Assembly (NCBI RefSeq): GCF_024505165.1
Contig: NZ_JANIBK010000002.1
Coordinates: 1-64,000 of the forward strand
From: Methylomonas rivi
Lineage (GTDB): Bacteria > Pseudomonadota > Gammaproteobacteria > Methylococcales > Methylomonadaceae
Reading direction: 5' to 3'
Length of the DNA: 64,000 bases
Below the pieces are notes generated by a model that was given only the letters and a program-made list of their open reading frames with translations, did no database searches and was not told where the DNA came from. Below, piece by piece: positions 35,957 through 44,623 of the stretch. Numbering within the stretch: position 1 is the first letter of the stretch; every line of letters starts with the position of its first letter. The position numbers and the translations under genes were made by a program.

Positions 35957-36021
35957 ATCAGCCTCGAAGGCCGGTTGGCTGGCAATTTTTATAACAACTA
36001 AACAAAAGGTAGGAGGCACCC

Positions 36022-36150
36022 ATGGGAGCGATCTTAGACTTAACAGAAATGTTAAAAGAACCATCAGGTATGATTGGAGCGGTAGTAATTATCGCTGCAG
36101 GATACTTCTTCGTAAAATGGGTGTTCCAAGAGCCTAAAGACGAGGAATAA
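36022..36150 (+). CDS. 42-residue single-span membrane protein
   Basis: The ORF is short but well supported: a perfect AGGAGG (36011-36016) five bases before the ATG, a near-consensus promoter upstream and a terminator after the stop. The product starts MGAILDLTEMLKEPSG, has one strong helix (about residues 17-35: MIGAVVIIAAGYFFVKW) and ends in an acidic tail (PKDEE). No signal cleavage site or Cys is seen. Codon choices (GTA, GGA, TTC, many single-type) and the control signals suggest high expression. It could be a minor subunit of a membrane complex or a regulatory micropeptide; no homologue comes to mind and function is unknown. Confidence 0.8.
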   Translation: MGAILDLTEMLKEPSGMIGAVVIIAAGYFFVKWVFQEPKDEE

Positions 36151-36185
36151 GCTAGATAGCTTCTCGGAGCCTAGTTTTTCTGATT

Positions 36186-36219
36186 AAAGGCGGCACGGTT
36201 TCCCGGGGCCGCCTTTTTT
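36186..36219 (+). terminator. intrinsic terminator of the 42-residue protein gene
   Basis: AAAGGCGGC and GCCGCCTTT enclose a 13-base loop and run into T6, 36 bases past the stop. Confidence 0.9.
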
Positions 36220-36284
36220 GTGTCCGAGCGATTTCACCAGCCAAAATACCTTATACTTTGTATATTTTTTGTCTGGCCGATTAG

Positions 36285-38192
36285 ATGTCTAACTTGTTCG
36301 CATCCAAAATTCACACCCTTTATCAACAACAAGCACCCGCCACCGGCATCGGCCTCTTCAGACTGCTGTTCGGCCTGATCACCTTACAGGAAATACTTTT
36401 CCTGATTTATTTTAACCACCTGATTTTCGACCCCATACCCTATATGGACGTCGAGTTTCCGATGATCGTTTTTTTTCTGTGGCTATGGGCCGCCATTGCC
36501 TTTTGCCTGACGATTGGCTACCGCTGCCAGGCCAGCAGCATCGCCAATTACATTTTTTGGCTGGTTTTCGTCAATTTCACCCCCATGCAACGGGATTTCG
36601 ACGGCGGTTTCGATTTATTCATGATCGGCGCCAATTTTTTTCTGATCTTTATGCCCACCGATAAGGCGTTTGCAATTGACGGACTCAGAAAAAAACTGGC
36701 CACGCCTTTTGTTCACTATGCCCAATATGCCGCCGCGCACGTATCCAAACTAGCCTATTATCTGCCCGTGATCGCCTGCCTAGGCTTTCTGTATTTCGAT
36801 TCGGCCATCCATAAAATGTTCGCCGAGCACTGGCGCAACGGTCTTGGCGCTTGGCTGCCGTCGTCCATGCCTTATTACATTTCCGCGCTGGACATGTCCC
36901 GGCTATTAAACGTCGAGCCGCTGCAAAAACTCATTGGCTACACCATCATTGCGTTCCAATTCAGCTTTTTGCCTTTGTTTTATTTCAAATTATTACGGCC
37001 GCTGTATTTTTTAATAGGCACTGGCTTACATCTGGGTATAACTCTGTCCTTCAACATCTACCCCTTCGGCATGGGCATGTTGATTTTCTACACGCTGATG
37101 ATGCCCTTTTCCTGGTATAAACAACTAGGCGAATGGCTCAGAAAACCGCGGCCCATCCTGACGGTTTTTTTCGACCAACAATGCCCGCTGTGCAATCGCA
37201 CCGTGCTGATTTTGAATCATTTCGATATTCTGCACGCCGTCGACTTCAAGCCGGCCCAAACCTATGCCCGCCAATATTCGGCACTGGATCAACTGGACGA
37301 CGCCACTTTATTAACCGATCTCTACGCATTGGACGCCCAAGACAAGCTGTACGCAGGTATCGACACCTACGCGCAAATTTTTATTGCCATGGGCTACACG
37401 GCGGTAATCGGCTGGATCATCAAACTGCCTTTGGTCCATTCCCTGGCCGGCGCCAGCTACCGCCGCATCGCCGACAATCGCGCCCGCCTGAACTGCGACG
37501 TCAGTTGCATAAATGAGCCGCGAAGCATTTTCCAGCCCACGCTCTACGAGCGGATTTTCGAAGCGGAAACAGCCCAACAACAAAAACGCAACGCTCATAA
37601 AATCAGCAAGGTGCTGTTAGCCATCATTTTGCTGCAACTGAACAGCAGCTTGCACTATGGCTTACTGTACCGTCTAAAAGTGGACACCCGGCAATCGCCC
37701 ATCGCCAGCGTCATGGCCGATATGAGCAATGCCATACTGATGTTCTCGCATACTTTCCTGGGTATTACTCCACATGCCTTGTATCTGCATGACCATTTCG
37801 AAGGCTACAACCATTTGCTGGCGATTACCTACCTGGATGCAAACGGCATCGAACACTGGCTACCCTTTGTCGACGAACAAGGCCGGCTGCTGGCACCCAA
37901 TTGGGGTAGAGTCCATTCGATGTGGGCCAACATAGCCGTCACCCCCAATATCGATGAATTGCGCTTAAAAAAATTCATCATGAAACTAACCGCATTCTGG
38001 GGCAAAAAACTCGATCTTGATTTTGAAAACACCCGCTTCATCATCAAAATGAAAAAAACCGACGCGCCGTCCGTTTGGGAAAAAGATCTAAGGAATAAGA
38101 ACCTATCGGGAGCGTGGCAGGCCATAGGCTCGGCGCAATGGAGCGGCAAAGAGTTCAAGATCAATCTGCCCAGGGATATCGACATGCTTTGA
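36285..38192 (+). CDS. HTTM membrane protein fused to a DCC thiol-disulfide oxidoreductase domain
   Basis: A 635-residue fusion. Residues about 1-285 are an HTTM domain (the membrane part related to vitamin K-dependent gamma-carboxylase), with at least six helices and the motif DGGFDLFMIGANFFLIFMPT. Residues about 293-405 are a DCC (DUF393) domain with the motif DQQCPLC. A further hydrophobic stretch (about 435-475) and a soluble C-terminal region follow. HTTM and DCC genes often neighbour each other in bacteria, possibly acting on thiols or exported substrates; a fused form of this length is less usual. A TATACT box (36252-36257) precedes the start. Substrate is unknown, and I infer no gamma-carboxylation. 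Confidence 0.85.
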   Translation: MSNLFASKIHTLYQQQAPATGIGLFRLLFGLITLQEILFLIYFNHLIFDPIPYMDVEFPMIVFFLWLWAAIAFCLTIGYRCQASSIANYIFWLVFVNFTPMQRDFDGGFDLFMIGANFFLIFMPTDKAFAIDGLRKKLATPFVHYAQYAAAHVSKLAYYLPVIACLGFLYFDSAIHKMFAEHWRNGLGAWLPSSMPYYISALDMSRLLNVEPLQKLIGYTIIAFQFSFLPLFYFKLLRPLYFLIGTGLHLGITLSFNIYPFGMGMLIFYTLMMPFSWYKQLGEWLRKPRPILTVFFDQQCPLCNRTVLILNHFDILHAVDFKPAQTYARQYSALDQLDDATLLTDLYALDAQDKLYAGIDTYAQIFIAMGYTAVIGWIIKLPLVHSLAGASYRRIADNRARLNCDVSCINEPRSIFQPTLYERIFEAETAQQQKRNAHKISKVLLAIILLQLNSSLHYGLLYRLKVDTRQSPIASVMADMSNAILMFSHTFLGITPHALYLHDHFEGYNHLLAITYLDANGIEHWLPFVDEQGRLLAPNWGRVHSMWANIAVTPNIDELRLKKFIMKLTAFWGKKLDLDFENTRFIIKMKKTDAPSVWEKDLRNKNLSGAWQAIGSAQWSGKEFKINLPRDIDML

Positions 38193-38213
38193 AAATCACA
38201 TTTAAATTGGGTC

Positions 38214-38242
38214 TTGCATGCTGCTTTTGGTCATGCTATAAA
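38214..38242 (+). promoter_or_regulatory. promoter of lipopeptide copy 1
   Basis: TTGCAT (38214-38219), 17 bases, TATAAA (38237-38242), about 60 bp before the ATG. Comparable elements precede copy 2 (TTTGCA near 38527, TATAAG at 38550) and copy 3 (TATAAA at 38882). Confidence 0.5.
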
Positions 38243-38303
38243 TTTTATGTGCTTAACTTAAGTGCACAAAATTATAAAAACCTTATTTTACTCGGAGGAT
38301 GTT

Positions 38304-38441
38304 ATGAAAAAAGTATTTTCTGTCTTAGCTATGGCGCTTATGATTGTCAGCTTGAGCGGTTGTATGGACGACCCTGATCAAGGCAATCCAAAACCAAAAA
38401 ACTACGGCACACCTAACCAAGTAGGCTCTGGCGTCAACTAA
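38304..38441 (+). CDS. small lipoprotein, tandem copy 1
   Basis: A 45-residue prolipoprotein: basic start MKK, hydrophobic core, lipobox LSGC with the acylated Cys at residue 20, then a 26-residue mature peptide CMDDPDQGNPKPKNYGTP plus a Gly/Ser/Asn end. GGAGG sits seven bases before the ATG. Asp at position +3 and Met at +2 after Cys do not match the classical inner-membrane retention signal (Asp at +2), so outer-membrane location is possible. Architecture recalls entericidins and colicin-lysis lipopeptides, but sequence similarity beyond the lipobox is not evident. Two more copies follow directly. Confidence 0.8.
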   Translation: MKKVFSVLAMALMIVSLSGCMDDPDQGNPKPKNYGTPNQVGSGVN

Positions 38442-38478
38442 GCAATAGCGTTGACAGGATTTCTCTTAAATCCTTTGT

Positions 38479-38500
38479 AAGGCCCACTTCCGTGGGCCTT
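38479..38500 (+). terminator. hairpin after lipopeptide copy 1
   Basis: AAGGCCCAC and GTGGGCCTT around a four-base loop, 38 bases past the stop. The same hairpin follows copy 2. The U-tract is poor. Confidence 0.65.
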
Positions 38501-38618
38501 ATGCCTTCCTCCAAGCCTATATTTATTTTGCAGCCAAGGCTTTCCGTGTTATAAGCCTTACCGTGCTTAATATATCTAGTACAAACAAAACTATAAAAAT
38601 ACCTATTTGGAGGATGTT

Positions 38619-38756
38619 ATGAAAAAAATATTATCTCTTTTAGCGATGAGTCTGATGCTTGTTAGTTTGAGCGGCTGCATGGACGACCCTGATCAAGGCA
38701 ATCCAAAACCAAAAAATTACGGCACGCCCAACCAAGTAGGCTCTGGAGTCAACTAA
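38619..38756 (+). CDS. small lipoprotein, tandem copy 2
   Basis: A 45-residue prolipoprotein whose mature 26 residues are identical to those of copy 1; only the signal peptide differs (MKKILSLLAMSLMLVSLSGC). The coding DNA differs from copy 1 mainly at third positions and in the signal region, showing a fairly recent duplication with selection on the mature peptide. The leader GGAGGATGTT-ATG is conserved exactly. The copy has its own promoter-like region and terminator hairpin. Confidence 0.8.
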   Translation: MKKILSLLAMSLMLVSLSGCMDDPDQGNPKPKNYGTPNQVGSGVN

Positions 38757-38797
38757 GTAGTAGCGCGCGTTGACAGGATTTGGTTTAAATCCATTGT

Positions 38798-38819
38798 AAG
38801 GCCCACATCCGTGGGCCTT
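38798..38819 (+). terminator. hairpin after lipopeptide copy 2
   Basis: Same AAGGCCCAC/GTGGGCCTT stem as after copy 1, loop ATCC. Confidence 0.65.
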
Positions 38820-38946
38820 ATGCGTTTAGGGCCTTTACCTTCAAAATTGCTTTTTTTTGGTACACGCGCGGTATTCCGTGTTATAAATAACAGTGCTTAA
38901 TATATTTAGTACAACCAAAAATAAAAAACTTAATTTGGAGGATGTT

Positions 38947-39066
38947 ATGAAAAAAGTATTATCTCTTTTAGCGATGACCCTGATGATTGTTGGCTTGAGC
39001 GGTTGCATGGATGATCCTGATGCGTCAAAACAAAAAGTTTCCAGCTCTACTTCAGTACAGCTGTAA
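38947..39066 (+). CDS. small lipoprotein, diverged tandem copy 3
   Basis: A 39-residue prolipoprotein sharing the leader GGAGGATGTT, the signal peptide with lipobox LSGC and the first mature residues CMDDPD with copies 1 and 2. It then departs completely (ASKQKVSSSTSVQL). The conserved GNPKPKNYG part is absent, so this copy is either specialised or decaying. Its downstream hairpin (near 39075-39105) is degraded compared with the other two. Confidence 0.75.
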   Translation: MKKVLSLLAMTLMIVGLSGCMDDPDASKQKVSSSTSVQL

Positions 39067-39153
39067 CTTTTAGACGTAAGGCTCATGCTCACCTAGGTGG
39101 GCCTTCTTATTTTTCATAATCCTCCTTTCAATACCCCCACTCGCGAAAACCGA

Positions 39154-39915
39154 TTATTTACCGGATTCCGCTGAAATATTCAGCATGGCTTGAGAAATCC
39201 AAGCCTCCGCCTCCGCATTAATATCCTTGGTACTTTTATTTAGCGTTGAAATCATGGGACCGATTTTGACTTTGATTACCCCGGGGTATTTCACGAAACT
39301 GTTACGCGGCCAAAACTCACCGGCATTATGCGCCAAAGGAATCACCGGAAAACCCGTTTTATTGGCCAGCATGGCACCGCCGGCATTAAACTTTTTATAC
39401 GCGCCCGGCGCTACCCGCGTCCCTTCGGGAAAAATCAGCACGAACAAACCTTCCCGCAAACGCTCGACACCTTGTTCGAGCAGCATCTTCAAAGCTTCTT
39501 TCTGGTTGCTGCGATCGATTGCAATCGGTTTTAGGGTGGCCAACGCCCAGCCGCCGAATGGAATTTGCAATAACGACTTTTTCAGAACCGCCGTTTGCGG
39601 AGAGATAATTTGCCGTAAGGCGATGGTTTCCCAAGCCGACTGATGCTTGCTTAGAATGACGGCCGCCTGGTTTTTAGGGATATTTTCCGTTCCTTCCACT
39701 TCGTAGCTCAAGCCGCAACATAATTTCAGCATGTACAACAGACAATCGATCCAGATGTCCGCAAATCTATACCTCATCGAAAAAGGCAGAAAAAAACCGC
39801 CTAAAATCGCTACACCGACAATCGGCGTGGAAAATAAAACGTAGATAAAAAATAAAGTCGAGCCTAAATAGACTTTGAAATCAGCTTGTCGAGACGATGT
39901 AGTGTGCTGCGTCAT
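39154..39915 (-). CDS. plsC: 1-acyl-sn-glycerol-3-phosphate acyltransferase (PlsC family)
   Basis: Adds the second acyl chain in phosphatidic acid synthesis at the inner membrane. From 39915 it has 253 residues, with a membrane segment near 15-45. The acyltransferase motif I reads KHQSAWE, that is HX4E where the classical form is HX4D, a variant common in one proteobacterial PlsC branch; the substrate-binding motif FPEGTR and the later VIPLAHNAG are intact. It overlaps the end of gmhB by about 35 bases in a shifted frame, so an internal start further downstream is possible. It ends the glyQ-glyS-gmhB-plsC unit. Confidence 0.88.
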   Translation of the reverse strand: MTQHTTSSRQADFKVYLGSTLFFIYVLFSTPIVGVAILGGFFLPFSMRYRFADIWIDCLLYMLKLCCGLSYEVEGTENIPKNQAAVILSKHQSAWETIALRQIISPQTAVLKKSLLQIPFGGWALATLKPIAIDRSNQKEALKMLLEQGVERLREGLFVLIFPEGTRVAPGAYKKFNAGGAMLANKTGFPVIPLAHNAGEFWPRNSFVKYPGVIKVKIGPMISTLNKSTKDINAEAEAWISQAMLNISAESGK

Positions 39916-40423
39916 AAAGGTTATCAAATATGGGTAAATTGAGCCGAGGATGGTTCTGCAGGGTTTTCAGACCTTTGCCGGTTTTAACCAGCACGGGACA
40001 AGCGCCCGCGGCCTGAGCGGCCTCTATGTCGCGATATGAGTCACCGACAGCATAAACCGTCTGTAAATCAACCTGCTTGTCTCTGGCAAAAGCCTCGAAC
40101 AGTCCCGCCTTGGGTTTTCGGCAACCGCATCGATCTTTCGGTCCGTGGGGGCAAAAATAAATGGCTTCAATTCGTCCGCCCAGCGCCGCCGCCATGCGCT
40201 GCATTTTGTCGTGCATCGCCGACAGCGTAGACAGGTCGAACAAGCCTCTCGCCACCCCGGATTGATTGGTGATGACAACCACTTTGAAGCCATGCCGATT
40301 CAGCTCGGCGATGGCTTCCAGGCTACCGGGTAGCGGCAGCCATTCTTCGGGCGATTTAACGAACTCATCGGAATCGACATTGATCGTGCCGTCCCGATCC
40401 AGTATGACCCAACGCTCCGTCAC
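39881..40423 (-). CDS. gmhB: D-glycero-beta-D-manno-heptose 1,7-bisphosphate 7-phosphatase GmhB
   Basis: A HAD-superfamily phosphatase that removes the 7-phosphate in the ADP-heptose pathway for LPS core. The 180-residue protein has DRDGTIN (nucleophile and acid/base Asp), VITNQSG, the zinc-binding set CPHGPKDRCGCRKPK, and AVGDSYRDIEAA for Mg2+. Its start overlaps the glyS stop by four bases. The isomerase of the same pathway (gmhA) is at 57737 in this window; the kinase/adenylyltransferase is not seen. Confidence 0.95.
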   Translation of the reverse strand: MTERWVILDRDGTINVDSDEFVKSPEEWLPLPGSLEAIAELNRHGFKVVVITNQSGVARGLFDLSTLSAMHDKMQRMAAALGGRIEAIYFCPHGPKDRCGCRKPKAGLFEAFARDKQVDLQTVYAVGDSYRDIEAAQAAGACPVLVKTGKGLKTLQNHPRLNLPIFDNLYDAAHYIVSTS

Positions 40424-42483
40424 GGTTGCAGTTTTGATATGTCGGCAATTTGTAAAAATTGATTGGACAGCATGGATAACAGAGCCAGACGGCTGTTGCG
40501 CAAGGCGACATCATCGGTATTTACCATAACGTGGTCGAAAAATGCGTCCACGTTGTCGCGCAGTTGCGCCAAGCGGTTCAATGCCAGCTGGTAATTTTGC
40601 TCGGCCAATAAAGGCACGATATCCGACTCCGACGCTTCGGCCGCGGCCAACAGGTTCTTTTCCTCGGCTGCAACCAGCACGCCGATAGCAGCGGAAACCG
40701 CTTGTTCGGATTTTTTCAAAAGATTGATGATGCGTTTGTTGGCTGCCGCCAGACTTTCCGCTTCCGGCAACTGCCTAAATGTCTGTACCGCCCGAATTCT
40801 CTGCCAAAAATCGAAAGGCCGGGTCGGATTGACCGCCAATACCGCTTCGAATTCATCGCCGCTATAGCCCTGATCCAGACAATAACCTCTCAAACGGTCG
40901 AAGATAAAACCGCTCACCTTTTGCCGCGTTTCGGCTTTGTTAAAAGCATGGCTGAATTGTTCCAGCGCCGCATCCAACAGTTCGACTACATCCAACCGCA
41001 AGCCGTTTTCAATGATGATCCGCAAAATGCCTAAGGTGGCTCGGCGCAGGGCATAAGGATCCTTATCGCCGGTCGGGATCAAACCCGCGCTGAATATGCC
41101 GGCCAAGGTATCGATTTTTTCCGCCAACGCCAGCGCCACGCTGATCGGCGCGCGCGGGATTTCGCCGCCGGATTGCTTGGGAAAATACTGTTCTTCCAGC
41201 GCCCGCGCTACGGATATATCCTCGCCATCCGCCCTAGCATAATAAAAACCCATGGTGCCTTGCAGATTGGCGAATTCGCCGACCATGCTGGTCATCAGAT
41301 CGGTCTTGGCCAGCAATGCCGCGCGTTTGGCTAACGCAACATCGGCATCCAATTTTTCGGCTATCAGTGCCGTCAGACCGGTTACCCGCTCGGTCTTGTC
41401 GAACAAAGTACCCAAGTCTTTCTGGAATACGATGCTTTTTAAGCTCTCGACCCGATCGGCCAAGGTCTGCTTTCTATCCTGTTTCCAGAAAAATTCCGCA
41501 TCCGACAAACGCGGCAACACCACCCGCTCGTTACCTTGCTGAATCGAAACCGGATTAGAACTTTCGATATTGGCGAAAGTAATGAAATGCGGCAGCAAAC
41601 CGCCTTGCGCATTCTTGACCGGAAAATACTTTTGATTGGATTGCATGGTGGTGATCAGCACTTCCTTCGGCAATTCCAGGAAACGGGCATCGAAATTTCC
41701 CACTACCGGTACCGGCCATTCGTTCAGCGCCGCGATTTCTTCCAGTAAGTCCGCTTCGATATGCGCTTCGCCGCCGAGCTCAATTGCGGCCTGTTGCGCG
41801 CCGGTCTCGATTTGCCCCATGCGCTGTTCAAAGTCGACCGTTACTTTAGCCGCCAACAATTTTTCGACATAATCGTTTGGATGGTTCAGTTCGATAGCGC
41901 CGGGCGCATGCATGCGATGGCCGAAACTGATGCGACCGGTTTTCAAGCCCAAAATCTCGGCATCTATCACGTCGTTACCGAACAGCAATACCGCACTGTG
42001 CACCGGCCTTACGAATTCGTGCTCGTAGGCACCCCAGCGCATGCGCTTGGCGATCGGCAATTGCGCCAGACTTTTGCGGATGATGTCCGGGATCAGTTCG
42101 GCAGTGGCTTGGCCTTTCACCGCTTGCTTGAAAATCAACCACGCCCCTTTGTCGGTCTCCAGTTTTTCCAGCTGATCGAAGCCGGCACCGCAACTCGACG
42201 CAAAACCCAATGCCGCCTTACTCGGCGCGCCATCGGCGCCATAAGCGGCTAGTAGCGCCGGACCGCGCTTTTCGACCACCCTATCGGCCTGCCGACTGTC
42301 CAGATCGCGGATCAACACCGTCAGACGACGTGGAGTGGCGTAGGCTTTGGCTTCGCCGAAGTTCAAACCGGCATCCTGCAAACCGGCGATCATGCCGTCC
42401 AGTAACGCCTGACTGAGTTTTTTCAAGGATTTGGGAGGCAGTTCTTCGCCGCCCAGTTCGAATAATAAATCGTTGTTGCTCAT
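40420..42483 (-). CDS. glyS: glycyl-tRNA synthetase beta subunit
   Basis: The large subunit of the bacterial alpha2beta2 glycyl-tRNA synthetase, carrying tRNA-binding and editing-like parts. At 687 residues it matches E. coli GlyS. The N terminus DLLFELGGEELPPKSLKKL and internal PTGDKDPYALRRATLGILRI are signature segments of the family, and the C-terminal anticodon-binding-like part ends the chain. It follows glyQ by two bases and overlaps gmhB, so the group is one transcript. Confidence 0.97.
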   Translation of the reverse strand: MSNNDLLFELGGEELPPKSLKKLSQALLDGMIAGLQDAGLNFGEAKAYATPRRLTVLIRDLDSRQADRVVEKRGPALLAAYGADGAPSKAALGFASSCGAGFDQLEKLETDKGAWLIFKQAVKGQATAELIPDIIRKSLAQLPIAKRMRWGAYEHEFVRPVHSAVLLFGNDVIDAEILGLKTGRISFGHRMHAPGAIELNHPNDYVEKLLAAKVTVDFEQRMGQIETGAQQAAIELGGEAHIEADLLEEIAALNEWPVPVVGNFDARFLELPKEVLITTMQSNQKYFPVKNAQGGLLPHFITFANIESSNPVSIQQGNERVVLPRLSDAEFFWKQDRKQTLADRVESLKSIVFQKDLGTLFDKTERVTGLTALIAEKLDADVALAKRAALLAKTDLMTSMVGEFANLQGTMGFYYARADGEDISVARALEEQYFPKQSGGEIPRAPISVALALAEKIDTLAGIFSAGLIPTGDKDPYALRRATLGILRIIIENGLRLDVVELLDAALEQFSHAFNKAETRQKVSGFIFDRLRGYCLDQGYSGDEFEAVLAVNPTRPFDFWQRIRAVQTFRQLPEAESLAAANKRIINLLKKSEQAVSAAIGVLVAAEEKNLLAAAEASESDIVPLLAEQNYQLALNRLAQLRDNVDAFFDHVMVNTDDVALRNSRLALLSMLSNQFLQIADISKLQP

Positions 42484-42485
42484 GA

Positions 42486-43412
42486 TTACGCTCCCTGTCT
42501 GGCAAGAATCGGGAAACCCAAGGCTTCGCGGCGGGCATAGTAGGCTTCGGCCACAGACTTGGCGAGGTTGCGTACCCGTAAAATGTAACGTTGACGTTCG
42601 GTAACCGAGATGGCGTGACGCGCATCCAGTAAATTAAAAGAATGCGAAGCTTTCAAGACCATTTCGTAGGCAGGCAAAGGCAGGTTTTGTTCCAGTAATT
42701 TCAGGCATTCCGCTTCGTAGGTGTCGAAGCATTGGAACAGGAATTCGACATTGGCGTATTCGAAATTGAACGCCGACATTTCCACCTCGTTTTGATGGAA
42801 AACGTCCCCATAAGTCACCACGCCTTGCGGGCCGCGAGTCCAGACCAAGTCGAACACCGATTCCACGCCTTGCAGATACATGGCGATACGTTCCAGTCCG
42901 TAGGTAATTTCGCCGGTAACCGGCTTGCATTCCAAACCGCCGACTTGCTGAAAATAGGTAAACTGAGTGACTTCCATGCCGTTCAGCCACACTTCCCAAC
43001 CCAAGCCCCAGGCGCCCAGCGTCGGCGACTCCCAGTTATCCTCGACGAAACGGATGTCATGTTCCAGCAAGTCCAAGCCCAGATGACGCAGCGACCCCAA
43101 GTACAGCTCCTGAATATCGGCCGGCGACGGCTTCATCACCACCTGAAATTGATAGTAATGCTGCAAGCGGTTGGGATTTTCGCCGTAACGGCCGTCGGTA
43201 GGGCGACGCGAAGGTTGTACGTAAGCGGAATTCCAGGGCTCAGGGCCGATAGCGCGCAGAAAAGTGGCGGGGTGAAAGGTACCGGCGCCCACTTCCTGAT
43301 CCAAAGGTTGCAGCAACACACACCCCTGATTCGACCAGTATTCCTGCAAGGTCAAAATCAGGCCCTGAAAAGTTGAGACATCGTTTTTGCTAGTCGACAC
43401 GCTGAGAGCCAC
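42486..43412 (-). CDS. glyQ: glycyl-tRNA synthetase alpha subunit
   Basis: The catalytic class II subunit that activates glycine. The 308-residue protein has [20 protein letters not shown] at the start, [11 protein letters not shown], the motif-2 region around [20 protein letters not shown] in two parts, and [11 protein letters not shown] as motif 3. It leads the glyQ-glyS-gmhB-plsC series. Its promoter must lie in the roughly 100 bp before 43412, where the YheT-type gene ends on the same strand. Confidence 0.97.
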   Translation of the reverse strand: MALSVSTSKNDVSTFQGLILTLQEYWSNQGCVLLQPLDQEVGAGTFHPATFLRAIGPEPWNSAYVQPSRRPTDGRYGENPNRLQHYYQFQVVMKPSPADIQELYLGSLRHLGLDLLEHDIRFVEDNWESPTLGAWGLGWEVWLNGMEVTQFTYFQQVGGLECKPVTGEITYGLERIAMYLQGVESVFDLVWTRGPQGVVTYGDVFHQNEVEMSAFNFEYANVEFLFQCFDTYEAECLKLLEQNLPLPAYEMVLKASHSFNLLDARHAISVTERQRYILRVRNLAKSVAEAYYARREALGFPILARQGA

Positions 43413-43517
43413 TTGAATGATAAAAATCGCTGAATTATACCTGAAAAAGCTTGTATAAGCAGGCTGGACAAGGTTTATGCCAGCTTGCTCACCGAGCCTA
43501 AACCCTCAGAAAATCCG

Positions 43518-44513
43518 CTAATTCGGCAGATATTTCCTTAAAAATAACGGAATCCGCCGCTCCAGCCAATAGTCGGCTCCGCAACGGTTTCGCCCGCTGA
43601 CAAAGCCGACATGGCCGCCACCGCTGCACACGTCCAGCTGCACCAGCGGCGCCAGTTCACCCGCATCCGGCAAGACCGCCGGCGTCATAAATGGATCGTC
43701 TTCCGCTTGCACCAGCAAGGTCGGCACGCGGATCGCCGAGAGAAATTGCCGAGAACTGGAACGACGGTAGTAATCATGCACATCCTTAAATCCGTGTAAT
43801 TTGGCCACCACCTGGTCATCGTATTGCCAAAACGAATGAATGTCCGCCAAACTGCCTAAACTGGCCAACTTATCAGCCTCTTTTTCAAGACCGTTGGCCA
43901 GCAAAAAACCTTGTTTGGTATGCATGTAATGCTTTAATTCATCCAGCAAATGCTTGCGGTAAACTCTGGAAAAACCGTGATCCAATTTAGTGGCGCATTC
44001 GTTTAACAGTAATGGCACCGACACCGCTACGGCCGCGGCTAAACCGGCTTTGTCGCCTTGTTCGCCCAACCATTTCAACAAAACATTGCCGCCCAGGGAA
44101 AACCCGACCGCCGCAAAAACCGCTTTCGGATAGCGTTGCCCGAGGGTCCGGTAGACAAAATCGATATCCTCGGTTTCTCCCGAATGATAACAACGGGCCA
44201 GGCGATTCGGCTCACCGCTGCAACCGCGAAAGTTCATGGCTACACTAGCAAAACCATTTTGTTGCAAGGTACGTTGTAAGCCGATTATGTACCCCGACCG
44301 GGAGCTGCCGGACAAGCCGTGCAGCAATATCACGATAACGCCGTGGTTTTCCCCATGCCAATCCAGATCGATAAAATCGCCGTCCGGGGTCGACAAGCGT
44401 TCCCGCGTTCGCTGCAACGACGGCACTTTACGTAATAAGGCCGGATACAAGGTTTGTAAATGGGGGTTATTCAACCACCATGCGGATTGAAAGTAATGTC
44501 GAGTAATGGGCAT
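43518..44513 (-). CDS. YheT-family alpha/beta hydrolase
   Basis: A 331-residue alpha/beta hydrolase with the family N terminus (AWWLNNPHLQTLYPALLRK), the oxyanion segment LLHGLSGSS, the nucleophile elbow GFSLGGN and a later EDDPFM/GGHVGF pair for the acid and histidine of the triad. YheT members are predicted esterases or lipases; the physiological substrate is unknown. It is divergent from cbpA over about 110 bp. Confidence 0.9.
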   Translation of the reverse strand: MPITRHYFQSAWWLNNPHLQTLYPALLRKVPSLQRTRERLSTPDGDFIDLDWHGENHGVIVILLHGLSGSSRSGYIIGLQRTLQQNGFASVAMNFRGCSGEPNRLARCYHSGETEDIDFVYRTLGQRYPKAVFAAVGFSLGGNVLLKWLGEQGDKAGLAAAVAVSVPLLLNECATKLDHGFSRVYRKHLLDELKHYMHTKQGFLLANGLEKEADKLASLGSLADIHSFWQYDDQVVAKLHGFKDVHDYYRRSSSRQFLSAIRVPTLLVQAEDDPFMTPAVLPDAGELAPLVQLDVCSGGGHVGFVSGRNRCGADYWLERRIPLFLRKYLPN

Positions 44514-44623
44514 GGCTTATTTTCCAGACAACAATTTAACAGTTGATGTTGTATGCTATTTTTTATTCGGACGGATTTACCCACTCAGAGTACCTGGCGT
44601 GACAGCAATCACAAGGGGGATCA

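Larger units (their letters stand above)
38214..39110 (+). repeat. three-unit tandem gene duplication (about 310-330 bp per unit)
   Basis: Each unit holds a promoter-like region, a leader ending GGAGGATGTT, a lipopeptide gene and a GGCCCAC hairpin. Start codons are 315 and 328 bp apart. Units 1 and 2 are nearly identical from the lipobox to the hairpin; units 2 and 3 share the upstream part (TTCCGTGTTATAA and TGCTTAATATAT). Unit 3 has diverged in its 3' half. Confidence 0.85.

Noticed and set aside
38841-39092. 83-codon minus-strand frame over lipopeptide copy 3
   Set aside because: Antisense to a gene whose paralogues prove the plus-strand frame is the coding one.
38214-39110. CRISPR-like reading of the three repeats
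   Set aside because: Units are over 300 bp, contain genes and have no short spacer structure; this is a gene duplication.
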